Positions 8,261-16,895 of a stretch of DNA of 64,000 nucleotides are shown one piece after another. Under the pieces are notes generated by a model. That model made no database searches, had not been told where the DNA came from, and worked only from the letters and a program-made list of their open reading frames with translations. Numbering within the stretch: position 1 is the first letter of the stretch; every line of letters begins with the position of its first letter. The translations under genes were made by a program, and so were the position numbers. The stretch is from Opitutales bacterium. Its GTDB lineage: Bacteria > Verrucomicrobiota > Verrucomicrobiia > Opitutales > Seribacteraceae. The stretch lies in assembly GCA_028101545.1 (NCBI GenBank), contig JAOHKZ010000005.1, positions 28,278 through 92,277 of the forward strand, read 5' to 3'.

Positions 8261-9823
8261 CTATTTCTTTTTTTTCTTTTTCATAAACCGGGGTATCATT
8301 CTGGAGGCCCATTCTTTATGTAAGGTCAACAGTTCCTGAACGACTTCTGGGTTTTGATCAGCCACATTAGTTGTCTCACCAATATCCGTTTCGAGATTGA
8401 AGAGATTTATACCGCCAGGATAGGTTATCTTTTCACCTGGAAGCACTTCACTGTTCTTACCGATTGTAAATCTTTTGTGTCCCCAACCTGCATTATTACT
8501 CAACTTCCATTTCCCTTTGCGTAGCACCCAGCTTTTTTCGTTCTTTGCCCAGGCCACCCATTCGTGATGCTGTTTCTTTTCCTGTTTTAATACTGGGAGC
8601 ATACTCATGCCGTCAATATCTTCCGGTGCTTGTATTCCAGCTAATTCTGCTATTGTTGGCATTATATCCATTCCAGAAACTATAGCGGAATTATTTACTA
8701 CATTCTGCGGTAGTGTACCAGGCATAGAGATGATCACTGGAACACGAATTCCACCTTCCCCAAGCATGTACTTCGATCCGCGCAACGGAGCATTATTTGA
8801 ATACGTGTTAACCGTGCCTCCGTTATCAGAAGTAAAAATAATTATGGTGTTTTCACGCTGTCCACTTTTTTCAAGTGCATCGAGAAGACGAGAAATTCCG
8901 TAGTCGAGAGCAAACAAGTTGGCCAGATAGCAGCGACGTCCTTCGCTGTCGTACTCTCCCATGTGGCCCCATTTGTTATGGAATTTTTTATGAGGTTCTT
9001 GTGCGGGATCCCAGTACGGGAATTCCCATTTGGCTGCATTGCGATCCCATGGCACATAACGGGCTCCAACCTTTTTAGCCCAAGTTTCTTCGACTACATA
9101 GGTCGGCATGTGCACGGCATTGTAGGAAAGGTGCAGATAGAAGGGCTTACCCCCTTTATCGCGCTTAATAAAATGAATAGCTTCATCCGTAAAGATATCT
9201 GTGGTAAAACTGTTCTCGTAGGAAACTGGTTCAAGCTCTTCATTGCCCTGCCCTTCAGCTTTCACCAATGGACCAATGACCTGACAACCAAAATTTTTAA
9301 ACCCTTTTTTCTTTTCATAAGCATCAACATCTTTCTGACTGAGACGGATATAATCCCAAGTGTGATGCATGAAGCCGAGGTATTCATCAAAACCATGCAT
9401 TGTAGGAACCTTTTTTTCCCAGCCGGAAAGGTGGGTCTTACCATATTTTGCCGTGGCATAGCCATTACTGCTTAACATCGCTGGTAAGGTTACTTTATTA
9501 TTCGGTAAATCACCATCACCATACCAGTAATTGCCCCAGCGCTGTTGATATGAGCCAGTCAGGATCCCTGCACGCGATGGACTGCAGATCGGTGAGGTTG
9601 CATACGCATTTTCGAAGTAGGTCCCTGTGGCAGCAAGCCGGTCAAATCCCGGAGTTTTATAGTGTTTCACATCTGCCGGAGCTTGAGGTAGAAACGACAT
9701 GTCCGCATATCCAAGATCGTCGACAATAATGACCACGATATTTGGTTTTTCCTGAGCCTGTAAACTAGTGACTGTAAGCACAGCCATTAACGCCGGCAGG
9801 ATTATATTCTTTATAGTAGACAT
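8261..9823 (-). CDS. Exported family S1 sulfatase
   Basis: 520-residue sulfatase. Signal peptide about residues 1-23; calcium-binding D35-D36 in V-D-D-L-G; formylglycine motif C80-S-P-S-R at the start of C-S-P-S-R-A-G-I-L-T-G. The D-N-G-G segment in T-S-D-N-G-G-T-V supplies further metal ligands. It would hydrolyse sulfate esters in a polysaccharide outside the cytoplasm after Cys80 is converted by an FGE or anaerobic maturase. The C-terminus ends in six or more lysines. A site AAAGGA lies about 10 bases before the ATG. It sits 30 bases downstream of an SGNH esterase, with which it is probably co-transcribed. The exact substrate is not readable. Confidence 0.93.
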   Translation of the reverse strand: MSTIKNIILPALMAVLTVTSLQAQEKPNIVVIIVDDLGYADMSFLPQAPADVKHYKTPGFDRLAATGTYFENAYATSPICSPSRAGILTGSYQQRWGNYWYGDGDLPNNKVTLPAMLSSNGYATAKYGKTHLSGWEKKVPTMHGFDEYLGFMHHTWDYIRLSQKDVDAYEKKKGFKNFGCQVIGPLVKAEGQGNEELEPVSYENSFTTDIFTDEAIHFIKRDKGGKPFYLHLSYNAVHMPTYVVEETWAKKVGARYVPWDRNAAKWEFPYWDPAQEPHKKFHNKWGHMGEYDSEGRRCYLANLFALDYGISRLLDALEKSGQRENTIIIFTSDNGGTVNTYSNNAPLRGSKYMLGEGGIRVPVIISMPGTLPQNVVNNSAIVSGMDIMPTIAELAGIQAPEDIDGMSMLPVLKQEKKQHHEWVAWAKNEKSWVLRKGKWKLSNNAGWGHKRFTIGKNSEVLPGEKITYPGGINLFNLETDIGETTNVADQNPEVVQELLTLHKEWASRMIPRFMKKKKKK

Positions 9824-9853
9824 ATTATATTTTCCTTTTACACTTTATATAGA

Positions 9854-10738
9854 TTATTTCTTTTTATTCTGTGCGCGAGCCATCGTTTCAGCATAAGCTG
9901 TCCCGAGCATAAGCTGTCCTTCCGTATTGTAATGGACAGTATCTTTTTTCAGTGGCATCCCTTCGGTTGGAACCATCCAGACATTTGGAATAGCGTCTTT
10001 ATGGCCGGAATCATGCACAGCATTGGCTTGGCTCTGACGCAACTCTTTGCGATGGGTAAATCGGGCCGCTGCTGGCTCGTGGGGAAGAACCTGGCCAAAC
10101 ACAAACGGAACACCTTTGGCGTCAAGGTCTATCTGAAGTTGCTCATAGAACCGTTTCAAGCATTGGGCATACTCAGTCGCTGATTTCTCGTGTTTACTAT
10201 CCTGTTCTCCCTGCATCCATAGAATGCCTTTAATATTGTAGGAAACGCCCTTTTTCTTGAGGTCTGCCATTGCATTGGTGAAGATTGTTTTCAGGCGTTT
10301 GTAGTGCTTACCCATATTTGGGTCTCCATCATTTTTGCCTGGGTAGAAGTTCCCCCGATTGGGAGAAGGTTTTTCTCCCTCCCACTTATTACGGTTCCAG
10401 CCCCAATGTAAGGGCTGACCACTGGCATAGTGTTTAATGATGTAGATCGGCTGATCCGAGTTCTTCTGAGCCAAAGCATATACAAACCCGATCTCAGGAC
10501 CAAACTCATCTTTACGGACACTCGTTCTGGTAACGCCTAGAATCAGCTTAACAAATTCTTTTCCATTCCAGTAATGAACATTGGAGTAACTCTTCTTCTG
10601 CTCTTTCCTCAGCTCCTTGAGTTTACCGAGTCCCTGCATATTCGACTGTCCGGAAAAGATATACAACTTTGCCGGTGCAGCGTATGAAAGAGCCGAGGCT
10701 GCAAGCACAGCACAAAATACTAATGTTTTTAACTTCAT
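9854..10738 (-). CDS. SGNH/SASA-family carbohydrate esterase
   Basis: 294 residues, signal peptide about 1-21. The catalytic Ser32 is in F-S-G-Q-S-N-M. The second block W-M-Q-G-E-Q-D and the final D-T-V-H-Y-N-T-E-G-Q, which carries the Asp/His pair, are all present, so the active site looks complete. The family removes acyl (usually acetyl) groups from sugars. The tail is lysine-rich (A-Q-N-K-K-K). It lies 124 bases downstream of the SIAE-like gene and 30 bases upstream of the sulfatase. The leader (AATTAAAAGGTAGTA) resembles that of the SIAE gene, hinting at related expression. Deacetylation of a sulfated glycan is the likely role (inference). Confidence 0.85.
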   Translation of the reverse strand: MKLKTLVFCAVLAASALSYAAPAKLYIFSGQSNMQGLGKLKELRKEQKKSYSNVHYWNGKEFVKLILGVTRTSVRKDEFGPEIGFVYALAQKNSDQPIYIIKHYASGQPLHWGWNRNKWEGEKPSPNRGNFYPGKNDGDPNMGKHYKRLKTIFTNAMADLKKKGVSYNIKGILWMQGEQDSKHEKSATEYAQCLKRFYEQLQIDLDAKGVPFVFGQVLPHEPAAARFTHRKELRQSQANAVHDSGHKDAIPNVWMVPTEGMPLKKDTVHYNTEGQLMLGTAYAETMARAQNKKK

Positions 10739-10862
10739 TTTTACTACCTTTTAATTTGCCGTAAAGTGAAGTGCGCGGAAAGCTGTTCCACCTTTGCGCT
10801 TGAGCTGTCGCATACCTCAAATTTCACTCAAAGTTCGAACTGTCATTTACCGCGGAATTCAT

Positions 10863-12269
10863 TTATTTTATTGTAATAGTAAAAGGAGATGCGGGTAAGC
10901 CAGCAGCGTTAGCAAGATTTACATCCAACTTTTCTTTGCCCATATCACTTTCCGAAGCATAACGCAGCACAGTTGGTGATTGAATATCTGTTGCTGTTAA
11001 AATAATTGTGTCATTTACTATTTTTGCAGTGGCCTTAAAAAAATCTATACCATTTTCAGAGAGGTAAAAGCCACGTAATGCTTTAGCGTCTGAACTAACT
11101 AATGGACTCTTCGATTTTTTAAAAGAAATAATTGTCTGTTTTTCTTTCACGAACACTTTATCAACCACCGGTCCGGAATAGATAATATTTTTCTTATAAA
11201 CTTTGGCTAAGGCAGCAAGAGCCAAACGATGACCAATTGGCTTTTTTGTAATTGGGTGAATGGGGTGATTATCCGGATTCCAATCCTTAGAAAGATCAAT
11301 TGTTATAACTAAGAAAGAATTTGTCAGCTTTTCATCAATCTGACGTTGGGCATCCCTAAAGGCGTGCCAGTTGTTTCGTTCATAACGTGGGAGTTGAACA
11401 AAATAGAAGGGTAGATTATCATTACCCCAGCTTTTACGCCAATCTTTGACCATAGCAGGAAAGAGTTTTTTCTGCTCTTCAGCACGTGAGACATTTGCAC
11501 TGCCTTGGTACCAGACAAAGCCTTTGACAGCAAATGGCATTACTGTTTTCAACATACGATTATATAAAAACGATGAAGTATTTCGCTTTGGGTGCTCAGC
11601 TTTGTTTAATAATCGTTTTTCTAGTTTTTCCCAAACAGGAAACCCCATCTTTAAGACTTCGGGACTGCACCAGGTTTCTGTTATTGTGCCACCATAACAA
11701 CATTTGATTAGTCCAATTGGTATGCCGATTTCTTTCTGTAATTTAGCAACAAAGAAATAGCCAACTGCGCTTTGTCCTGCTCTTGTTTTAGGGGTATCAA
11801 TCTCCCAGGTCGTACCAAGTGGCCCTTCCTTATTTTCTAATTCTTTGGAAACGTTGAAGAATCGTAAGTTAGGATTCAGGGGTTCAGAAATTGCTTCCTT
11901 AGCACCTTTGACATTACCAAGTTTCATTCCCATATTTGATTGACCAGAAGCCAACCAAACATCACCGATCAAAATATTTTTAATCACTTTCTCAAAACCA
12001 TCGGAGCTCTGAATAATCATTGATTGTGGCTTCTTATTGGCTTTCATTGCCGGAAAACTAAGGTGCCATTTACCGTTTTTTGCAGCGATTTCCTTCTTCA
12101 TACCGGCAAAGGAAACTGATATCTTTATATCGTCCTTAGATTTGCCCCATACAGCAATATCAGTGTTGCGCTGTAAAATCATATTATCAGAAAAGACATC
12201 GGCGATTTCTGTTGCATCCAGATTCGTAAATATAGCTGTGTAAATGAGAAACATTAAAAGTTTTTTCAT
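10863..12269 (-). CDS. Sialate O-acetylesterase-like protein
   Basis: 468 residues; signal peptide about 1-19. The N-terminal beta domain (D-N-M-I-L-Q-R-N, V-W-G) leads into the esterase domain with Ser111 in L-A-S-G-Q-S-N-M. F-V-W-Y-Q-G-S-A-N follows as block II, and the I-H-P-I segment carries the probable catalytic His. It resembles the sialate O-acetylesterase family, but in this kind of bacterium the real target is usually an acetylated polysaccharide. The start at 12269 is decided by AAAGGAG at 12277-12283 with 7 bases to the ATG; a longer frame begins at 12332 without such a site. It probably leads the downstream SGNH/sulfatase/DUF1080 group. Confidence 0.88.
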   Translation of the reverse strand: MKKLLMFLIYTAIFTNLDATEIADVFSDNMILQRNTDIAVWGKSKDDIKISVSFAGMKKEIAAKNGKWHLSFPAMKANKKPQSMIIQSSDGFEKVIKNILIGDVWLASGQSNMGMKLGNVKGAKEAISEPLNPNLRFFNVSKELENKEGPLGTTWEIDTPKTRAGQSAVGYFFVAKLQKEIGIPIGLIKCCYGGTITETWCSPEVLKMGFPVWEKLEKRLLNKAEHPKRNTSSFLYNRMLKTVMPFAVKGFVWYQGSANVSRAEEQKKLFPAMVKDWRKSWGNDNLPFYFVQLPRYERNNWHAFRDAQRQIDEKLTNSFLVITIDLSKDWNPDNHPIHPITKKPIGHRLALAALAKVYKKNIIYSGPVVDKVFVKEKQTIISFKKSKSPLVSSDAKALRGFYLSENGIDFFKATAKIVNDTIILTATDIQSPTVLRYASESDMGKEKLDVNLANAAGLPASPFTITIK

Positions 12270-12336
12270 GATACTACTCCTTTTAATTCTTTTTATTTTT
12301 TCCTCCACCAAAGACATCTGCCCTTTAGGCATGTCC

Positions 12337-12373
12337 AGGAGTATGAGGGATCGGAATGAACCGAATCGAGTCC
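12337..12373 (-). repeat. 37-base direct repeat, copy in SGNH remnant
   Basis: These 37 bases agree with 16778-16814, inside the enolase gene, at 36 positions and lie in the same orientation about 4.4 kb apart. Both copies encode D-S-V-H-S-D-P-S-Y-S on the minus strand. Here the segment is embedded between esterase sequence and an unrelated tail. Confidence 0.9.
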
Positions 12374-12610
12374 ATTCTTTTTAGCGATGTCTACCCACTC
12401 TTCCAGCCATCGGCAGATAGGTTGGCTGCCTTTTGAGACTTTGATATAGAGGACCTCTTCGTCTTTAAACAATTTCCCGGCCTCAGGCATGAAACCAGCA
12501 TTGGGGTTCATCCGCACCATATTCGATTGCCCGGAGAGAATGAACAGGTGAACCGGCTTGTCCGCTGCTGTTACTACAGATGCAGTGAGCAAGAGTGTTA
12601 AAAGGGTGAT
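12365..12610 (-). repeat. 246-base direct repeat, truncated SGNH copy
   Basis: Aligned by eye without gaps to 22011-22256, with about 18 differences (about 93 percent identity), same orientation, 9,646 bases apart. It covers the signal peptide and first catalytic block of the SGNH esterase. The homology ends at ATCGAGTCC, which is also close to the enolase sequence (ATCGACTCC) and marks the junction. Confidence 0.85.
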
Positions 12611-12686
12611 GATTTTCATTTTGTATTTTGTGGAACGCTTTTTCCTTAATCTTGATGGTCGTTTCTGTTCGTCTAATTTGAAGGCT

Positions 12687-13967
12687 CTACTTCCCCAGCA
12701 ACCCGGGCAACCAGAGACTGAATGCCGGAATAAATGTGATCAGCAGCAGGGTAATCAGCAGTGGAATCAGAAACGGAACGGTGCCGCGAGCTACCGATTG
12801 AACCGGGCTGCCGGTGACAGAGCTGAGCACGTATAGCACTAAACCGACAGGAGGCGTCAGCAGACCGAGGACCAGGTTGAGAATCATCACGATACCGAAA
12901 TGCAGCGGGTCGATACCGAATTCGGTAGCAGCCGGCAGTAGCACGGGAATGGTGATCAATAGCGCGGCTACGGGTTCGAGAAGCATCCCGATGACCAGCA
13001 AAACGATGTTAACCAGCAGCAGAAATACATAGGGGTTATCGGTCAGCTTCAGCATCACCTCGGTCACTGCCTGAGGCCCTTGTTCGCGGGCGATGACCCA
13101 ACCGAACAAGCCAGCTGCTGCGACGATGAACAGAATCGATCCGGTAGTTGAGGCCGTTCTAACGAGGACGCTGCGGAAGCCTTTGAAAGAAAGCGACCGG
13201 TAAAATACGCTCAGAATCAGCACCCACACAACTGCCGCCGCCGCCGCTTCGGTCGGAGTGAAGATTCCGCCGAGAATACCGCCGAGAATGATGACCGGAG
13301 TCAGCAGAACCGGAAGCGCCATTTTGATCGCTATGGAGACAGGAATGGCCTGGGCGCATGCTTCCCCTTCAGACATAGGATTTTTGCGGGCGTAGCGATA
13401 AACAAAGACACTGAGGATCAAAGACAGCGCCAATGCCGGAAGGACTCCCGCAAAGAACAAAGCTCCAACAGAAACACCTGCTGAAACGGCATAGACAATC
13501 GCCGGGATACTGGGCGGCATGATCGGCCCGATCAGTGATGAGGCACCGGTCAATCCGAGTGCGAATTTTTCGTCGTAGCCGCGTTTCTTCATCGCCGGGA
13601 CGAGAACGGACCCCAGCCCGGCAGCGTCGGCGATAGCAGCGCCGCTCATCCAGGAAAAGGTCAGACTACTGAAAACATTGACGAATCCCAGGTTGCCGGG
13701 AAGCTTTTTGAACAGCGTAAGCAGCAGCTGAAACAGACGATCAGCCAGGCCACCTACGTTGCTCAGGTAACCGGTCATAATAAACAGAGGCACGGCCAGT
13801 AACGGGAAGGAATCCACTGATCCGACGGTCTGCTGCAGCGCTACGCCAAGGGAGATGTCCGGCGACCAGGCAACGTAAACTAGGCACGGCAACAGCATGC
13901 TGATAGCAACCGGAACTCTCACAAACAAGAGCACCAACATGGCGATAACAAGAATACCCAGGATCAT
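12687..13967 (-). CDS. TRAP transporter large permease (DctM-like)
   Basis: 426 residues, the usual size of DctM/SiaM proteins, with about 12 hydrophobic segments spread through the length. Family marks include V-P-L-F-I-M-T-G-Y-L, P-P-S-I-P-A-I-V-Y and G-G-I-F-T-P-T-E-A-A-A-A-A. It is the membrane channel of a sodium-driven TRAP uptake system for an organic or sugar acid. The start at 13967 overlaps the small permease stop by ATGA and has GGAGGGGAA directly upstream; a longer frame from 14114 lacks these. The block is GC-richer than the flanking genes (35 of 60 bases in 13261-13320). The adjacent enolase suggests the substrate is a sugar acid such as fuconate (inference). Confidence 0.93.
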   Translation of the reverse strand: MILGILVIAMLVLLFVRVPVAISMLLPCLVYVAWSPDISLGVALQQTVGSVDSFPLLAVPLFIMTGYLSNVGGLADRLFQLLLTLFKKLPGNLGFVNVFSSLTFSWMSGAAIADAAGLGSVLVPAMKKRGYDEKFALGLTGASSLIGPIMPPSIPAIVYAVSAGVSVGALFFAGVLPALALSLILSVFVYRYARKNPMSEGEACAQAIPVSIAIKMALPVLLTPVIILGGILGGIFTPTEAAAAAVVWVLILSVFYRSLSFKGFRSVLVRTASTTGSILFIVAAAGLFGWVIAREQGPQAVTEVMLKLTDNPYVFLLLVNIVLLVIGMLLEPVAALLITIPVLLPAATEFGIDPLHFGIVMILNLVLGLLTPPVGLVLYVLSSVTGSPVQSVARGTVPFLIPLLITLLLITFIPAFSLWLPGLLGK

Positions 13968-14536
13968 TTCCCCTCCGCCAATTCCAGTTGAAAGGCATCT
14001 TCTTCTACAGGTGTTTCGCGCGGAATTGGCCTGCCTGTCGCCACTACCTGAATCAGGTTGATCAGGCTGTGAATCGCCATTAGCAACAGGCCGATGCCAC
14101 CCGCCCCGTACCACCAGCTTTTGGCAACGCCCAAAGCCGGCGATCCCACTTTACCTACATACCAGATAAACTTGGCACCGCCGATCAACAGCAGCAGGCA
14201 GGCACCTGCGACGACGATGTAGCTGAAGCATTCGATCAGAAACTTACCACGGTCGCCGACGCGAGAGGAAATCATATCGACCGCGATGTGCCTTCCCTGA
14301 GCCATGACGAATGCAGCCGAGATAAAGGTCAGCCATATCAATGAAAGCCGTGCGACTTCTTCGCTCCACGAAAACGGTGCGCCAAATACATAGCGGGCAA
14401 AAACCTGCGTCGCCATCGTGGCCAGGATGATAAACAGCAAAAGAGCGGCAATCCCCTGCTCGCCGCGAATCATCCATCGAACCAGATTGGTCAGCGGCAG
14501 CGGTTTTTCATGGCTGGTGTCGTCGTTAGCACTCAT
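13964..14536 (-). CDS. TRAP transporter small permease (DctQ-like)
   Basis: 190 residues with four hydrophobic helices (about 30-50, 65-85, 105-127, 140-165), as usual for DctQ. Characteristic segments are F-A-R-Y-V-F-G-A-P-F-S-W-S-E-E-V-A-R and R-H-I-A-V-D-M. It partners the DctM-like permease and the binding protein. Overlaps both neighbours by four bases (ATGA at 13964-13967 and 14533-14536), so the three TRAP genes are translationally coupled. Confidence 0.93.
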   Translation of the reverse strand: MSANDDTSHEKPLPLTNLVRWMIRGEQGIAALLLFIILATMATQVFARYVFGAPFSWSEEVARLSLIWLTFISAAFVMAQGRHIAVDMISSRVGDRGKFLIECFSYIVVAGACLLLLIGGAKFIWYVGKVGSPALGVAKSWWYGAGGIGLLLMAIHSLINLIQVVATGRPIPRETPVEEDAFQLELAEGK

Positions 14537-15555
14537 GGAGCCTCCTCCCTGGTGATGCGGTTGTAGAGATCGCTGAAGGTGAACCCTTTTGAGAAATATT
14601 GCCGGCAGCGTTCACGGAAAGCATCGACATCGACATCCTCGATGATTTGCATCGTCCCGTCTTTTCGCCACTGCTCGATCAGTTTCTTTTCGTCATCAAC
14701 CGTTCCGCGATGAACGTCTTGCCCCAACTCCTGAACTACCTCCAGAAGTTTCTCCTGTTGCTTGTCACTCAGGCTTTGCCAGGTGCGTTCGTTGACCAGA
14801 ATTTGAAGGGACGACTGAATATGGCCGGTCAGGTTGAGGTATTTCTGAACTTCGTGAAATCCCATCGCTTTGATCACCGGGACGGGATTCTCCTGACCAT
14901 CGGCAATTCCCTGCTGAAGCGCCAGATAGACCTCGCTGAAGGCTATCGGCATTGGACTTGCGCCCAGCGATTCTCCGGATGCCTGCCAAACTCGGCTTCC
15001 GGGCATCCGCAATCGAAAGTTCTTCAGATCGTCGGGATGACGAATCGGCACATTGGATGTGATGTGCCGGGAGCCATAGACCCAGCAGTCTAGCATGCGC
15101 ACACCGAACTTTTTGCGCAGCTCGTCCCACTCCGGAACCATCTCATCACTGCGCTGGTTTTCGAGCATATGGTCCAGATCGCGGGAGGCAAAGGCTGCAT
15201 CAAACACGCCAATCGGTGGATGCCACATCGCCAGGAAAGAAGGCCCAGTGATCGCCAAATCCAGTTCCCCGGCCACGAGTTGTTCCAGCAGTTCGGATTC
15301 ACTGCCAAGTTGTGAAGCCGGATAGACCGTAATGTCCAGGGTGTCGATTTTCTCCCGGAGCCTTTCCGACAGAAAGGCTGTGCCATACGCATGAGTCGGA
15401 GAAGAGACCTCGTAGACATGTGCCATCCGCAACCGTCTTTTCCCATCATCTTCCGGTTGGCATCCGCACAACAAAATCGCCGCACAAACACAAATGAGTG
15501 GGCCAAATAGACATCGAGCCGAAGGTGTCGACCACGCGTGTCTGTCAGAATTCAT
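14533..15555 (-). CDS. TRAP transporter solute-binding lipoprotein (DctP-like)
   Basis: 340 residues from the ATG at 15555; a GTG at 15621 would add 22 residues. A hydrophobic stretch ends L-L-C-G-C, a lipobox, so the protein is probably lipid-anchored, unlike most soluble DctP proteins. Family marks are A-S-Q-L-G-S-E-S-E-L-L-E-Q-L, L-D-L-A-I-T-G-P, L-K-N-F-R-L-R-M-P-G-S with the conserved substrate-carboxylate Arg, and Y-L-A-L-Q-Q-G-I-A-D-G-Q-E-N-P. It delivers an organic or sugar acid to the DctQ/DctM permease. Neither start has a clear ribosome-binding site; the lipobox position favours 15555. Confidence 0.9.
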   Translation of the reverse strand: MNSDRHAWSTPSARCLFGPLICVCAAILLCGCQPEDDGKRRLRMAHVYEVSSPTHAYGTAFLSERLREKIDTLDITVYPASQLGSESELLEQLVAGELDLAITGPSFLAMWHPPIGVFDAAFASRDLDHMLENQRSDEMVPEWDELRKKFGVRMLDCWVYGSRHITSNVPIRHPDDLKNFRLRMPGSRVWQASGESLGASPMPIAFSEVYLALQQGIADGQENPVPVIKAMGFHEVQKYLNLTGHIQSSLQILVNERTWQSLSDKQQEKLLEVVQELGQDVHRGTVDDEKKLIEQWRKDGTMQIIEDVDVDAFRERCRQYFSKGFTFSDLYNRITREEAP

Positions 15556-15644
15556 TAGAGTCGAGTCAAGCGGTTTTAGTGTTACCTGAGGTTTCGATTT
15601 TTTTGGAACAATAATTTTCACGAATCTGACGGGCTTCTCTTCAA

Positions 15645-16871
15645 TTAGCTGCAGAATTCACAACTGGCACCAACTTCATCAGGCACCCGGTAAACACCTT
15701 CTTCGACCCGGGCAGGAAACTCAAAATAGTCGCGGAGATGAGGTATGTATTCCAGGAATATCTTCTCAAGCCCCAGCGAAATATGATTAAACAGAACCAG
15801 GTGTTGATGAATCTGGCCCATATCTCCGACATGAGGAACCACCTTCAGTCCAAACTTTTTCGCCATCAGACTCACCAGAATAAACTCATTCACTCCGCCC
15901 ACCCGTGTGCAATCGACCTGGCAGAATTGCATCGCTTTGGCCTGCATAAAATTCTTGAACAACACAGCATGGGAAACGTGTTCACCAAGCGCGATCGCTG
16001 TCGGTGACAATTCGCGGGCCAGCTCTGCATGCGCCAGAACATCATCGGGATGAATGGGTTCTTCGATCCAGTAGGGATTCATTGCCTGAAATTCCCGGCC
16101 GATGCGAATCGCCTCGCCAAGGGACCACTTCTGATTTGCATCCAGCATGATCGTAGCCTGATCTCCGGTTATTTCTCGAATCAATGTGGCACGGCGAACG
16201 TCGCGACTCGGGGCATCAGAGCCGACTTTGAGTTTCATTGCCGAAAATCCATTGTCTATCGCTCGTCGGGTGTTCTCGGCAATCAGTTCATCACTATAGT
16301 TAAACCAACCCACCGAAGTATCATATCCCGGGTAGCCTGTTTCCAGAACGCCGGCTCTCTCCTGTTTTCCTTTCTTTGCCTGTTGAAGTATTTCCAGTGC
16401 CTCGGACTTATCGAGCGCGTCGTCAACCCAGGCAAAATCAAGTAGAGAAACGACCGCCTCCGGCTCGAGATCGATCAACAATTTCCAGAGTGGTTTATCC
16501 CGCTGCTTTGACCACAAATCGAAACAGGCATTCACGATCGATGCTTGAGCCAGGTGAACAACTCCTTTCTGAGGACCAAGCCAGCGCAACTGAGGATGAT
16601 TTGCCAGTCGATGGGAAACTTCGCCAAAGTTCGCCATCAGCTCGTCGACATCTTTGCCTACTAACTCCTCTGATAACAATTCGATAGCCTGGCAAATCAA
16701 ATCCGTTCCCGCCCCAAGGTTAAACGTGATGCCAATACCCGTTGTTCCCGAATCGGTATGCAAATAGGTGACCGCGTAGGAGTATGAGGGATCGGAATGA
16801 ACCGAATCGACTCCTTCACCTTCTTTGAGTGTGAAACGCTTATCGTCGGTGGTAATAGCGGTGATAGTCAT
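15645..16871 (-). CDS. Enolase-superfamily dehydratase, L-fuconate dehydratase-like
   Basis: 408 residues of the mandelate racemase/enolase superfamily. The N-terminal D-S-V-H-S-D-P-S-Y-S loop is typical of the L-fuconate dehydratase group. The catalytic K-L-K lies in A-M-K-L-K-V-G-S; metal ligands are D in I-M-L-D-A-N-Q-K, E in W-I-E-E-P-I-H-P and E in A-L-G-E-H-V-S-H. The base His is in V-P-H-V-G-D. All expected residues are present, so it should dehydrate a sugar acid in the cytoplasm. L-fuconate is the best guess; another acid is possible. It lies between DUF1552 and the TRAP genes, consistent with uptake and catabolism of the same acid. Confidence 0.85.
   Translation of the reverse strand: MTITAITTDDKRFTLKEGEGVDSVHSDPSYSYAVTYLHTDSGTTGIGITFNLGAGTDLICQAIELLSEELVGKDVDELMANFGEVSHRLANHPQLRWLGPQKGVVHLAQASIVNACFDLWSKQRDKPLWKLLIDLEPEAVVSLLDFAWVDDALDKSEALEILQQAKKGKQERAGVLETGYPGYDTSVGWFNYSDELIAENTRRAIDNGFSAMKLKVGSDAPSRDVRRATLIREITGDQATIMLDANQKWSLGEAIRIGREFQAMNPYWIEEPIHPDDVLAHAELARELSPTAIALGEHVSHAVLFKNFMQAKAMQFCQVDCTRVGGVNEFILVSLMAKKFGLKVVPHVGDMGQIHQHLVLFNHISLGLEKIFLEYIPHLRDYFEFPARVEEGVYRVPDEVGASCEFCS
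16778..16814 (-). repeat. 37-base direct repeat, copy in enolase gene
   Basis: This is the intact source copy of the segment also found at 12337-12373. It encodes enolase residues 22-31 in their normal context. One base in 37 differs between copies. Confidence 0.9.
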
Positions 16872-16895
16872 TACTCAGATCTTGAATGCGTTAAT

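Larger units (their letters stand above)
12293..12619 (-). pseudogene. Truncated SGNH esterase fused to an enolase fragment (remnant)
   Basis: 108 codons. The first 84 or so match the full SGNH esterase gene at 21510-22283, including signal peptide and Ser32 in L-S-G-Q-S-N-M, at about 93 percent nucleotide identity. The homology then stops after K-K-N-G-L-D and continues with D-S-V-H-S-D-P-S-Y-S. That string is residues 22-31 of the fuconate-dehydratase-like enolase (15645-16871), in frame. The last 13 residues (W-T-C-L-K-G-R-C-L-W-W-R-K) match nothing here. The catalytic Asp/His block is lost, so an active esterase is unlikely. It looks like the collapsed remnant of a second copy of the neighbouring cluster; an assembly join is the alternative. 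Confidence 0.75.

Noticed and set aside
10739..10862. Imperfect GCGC...GCGC inverted repeat before the SGNH gene at 9854-10738
   Set aside because: The arms need a bulge and no promoter or T-run is next to it, so it is not reported as a feature.
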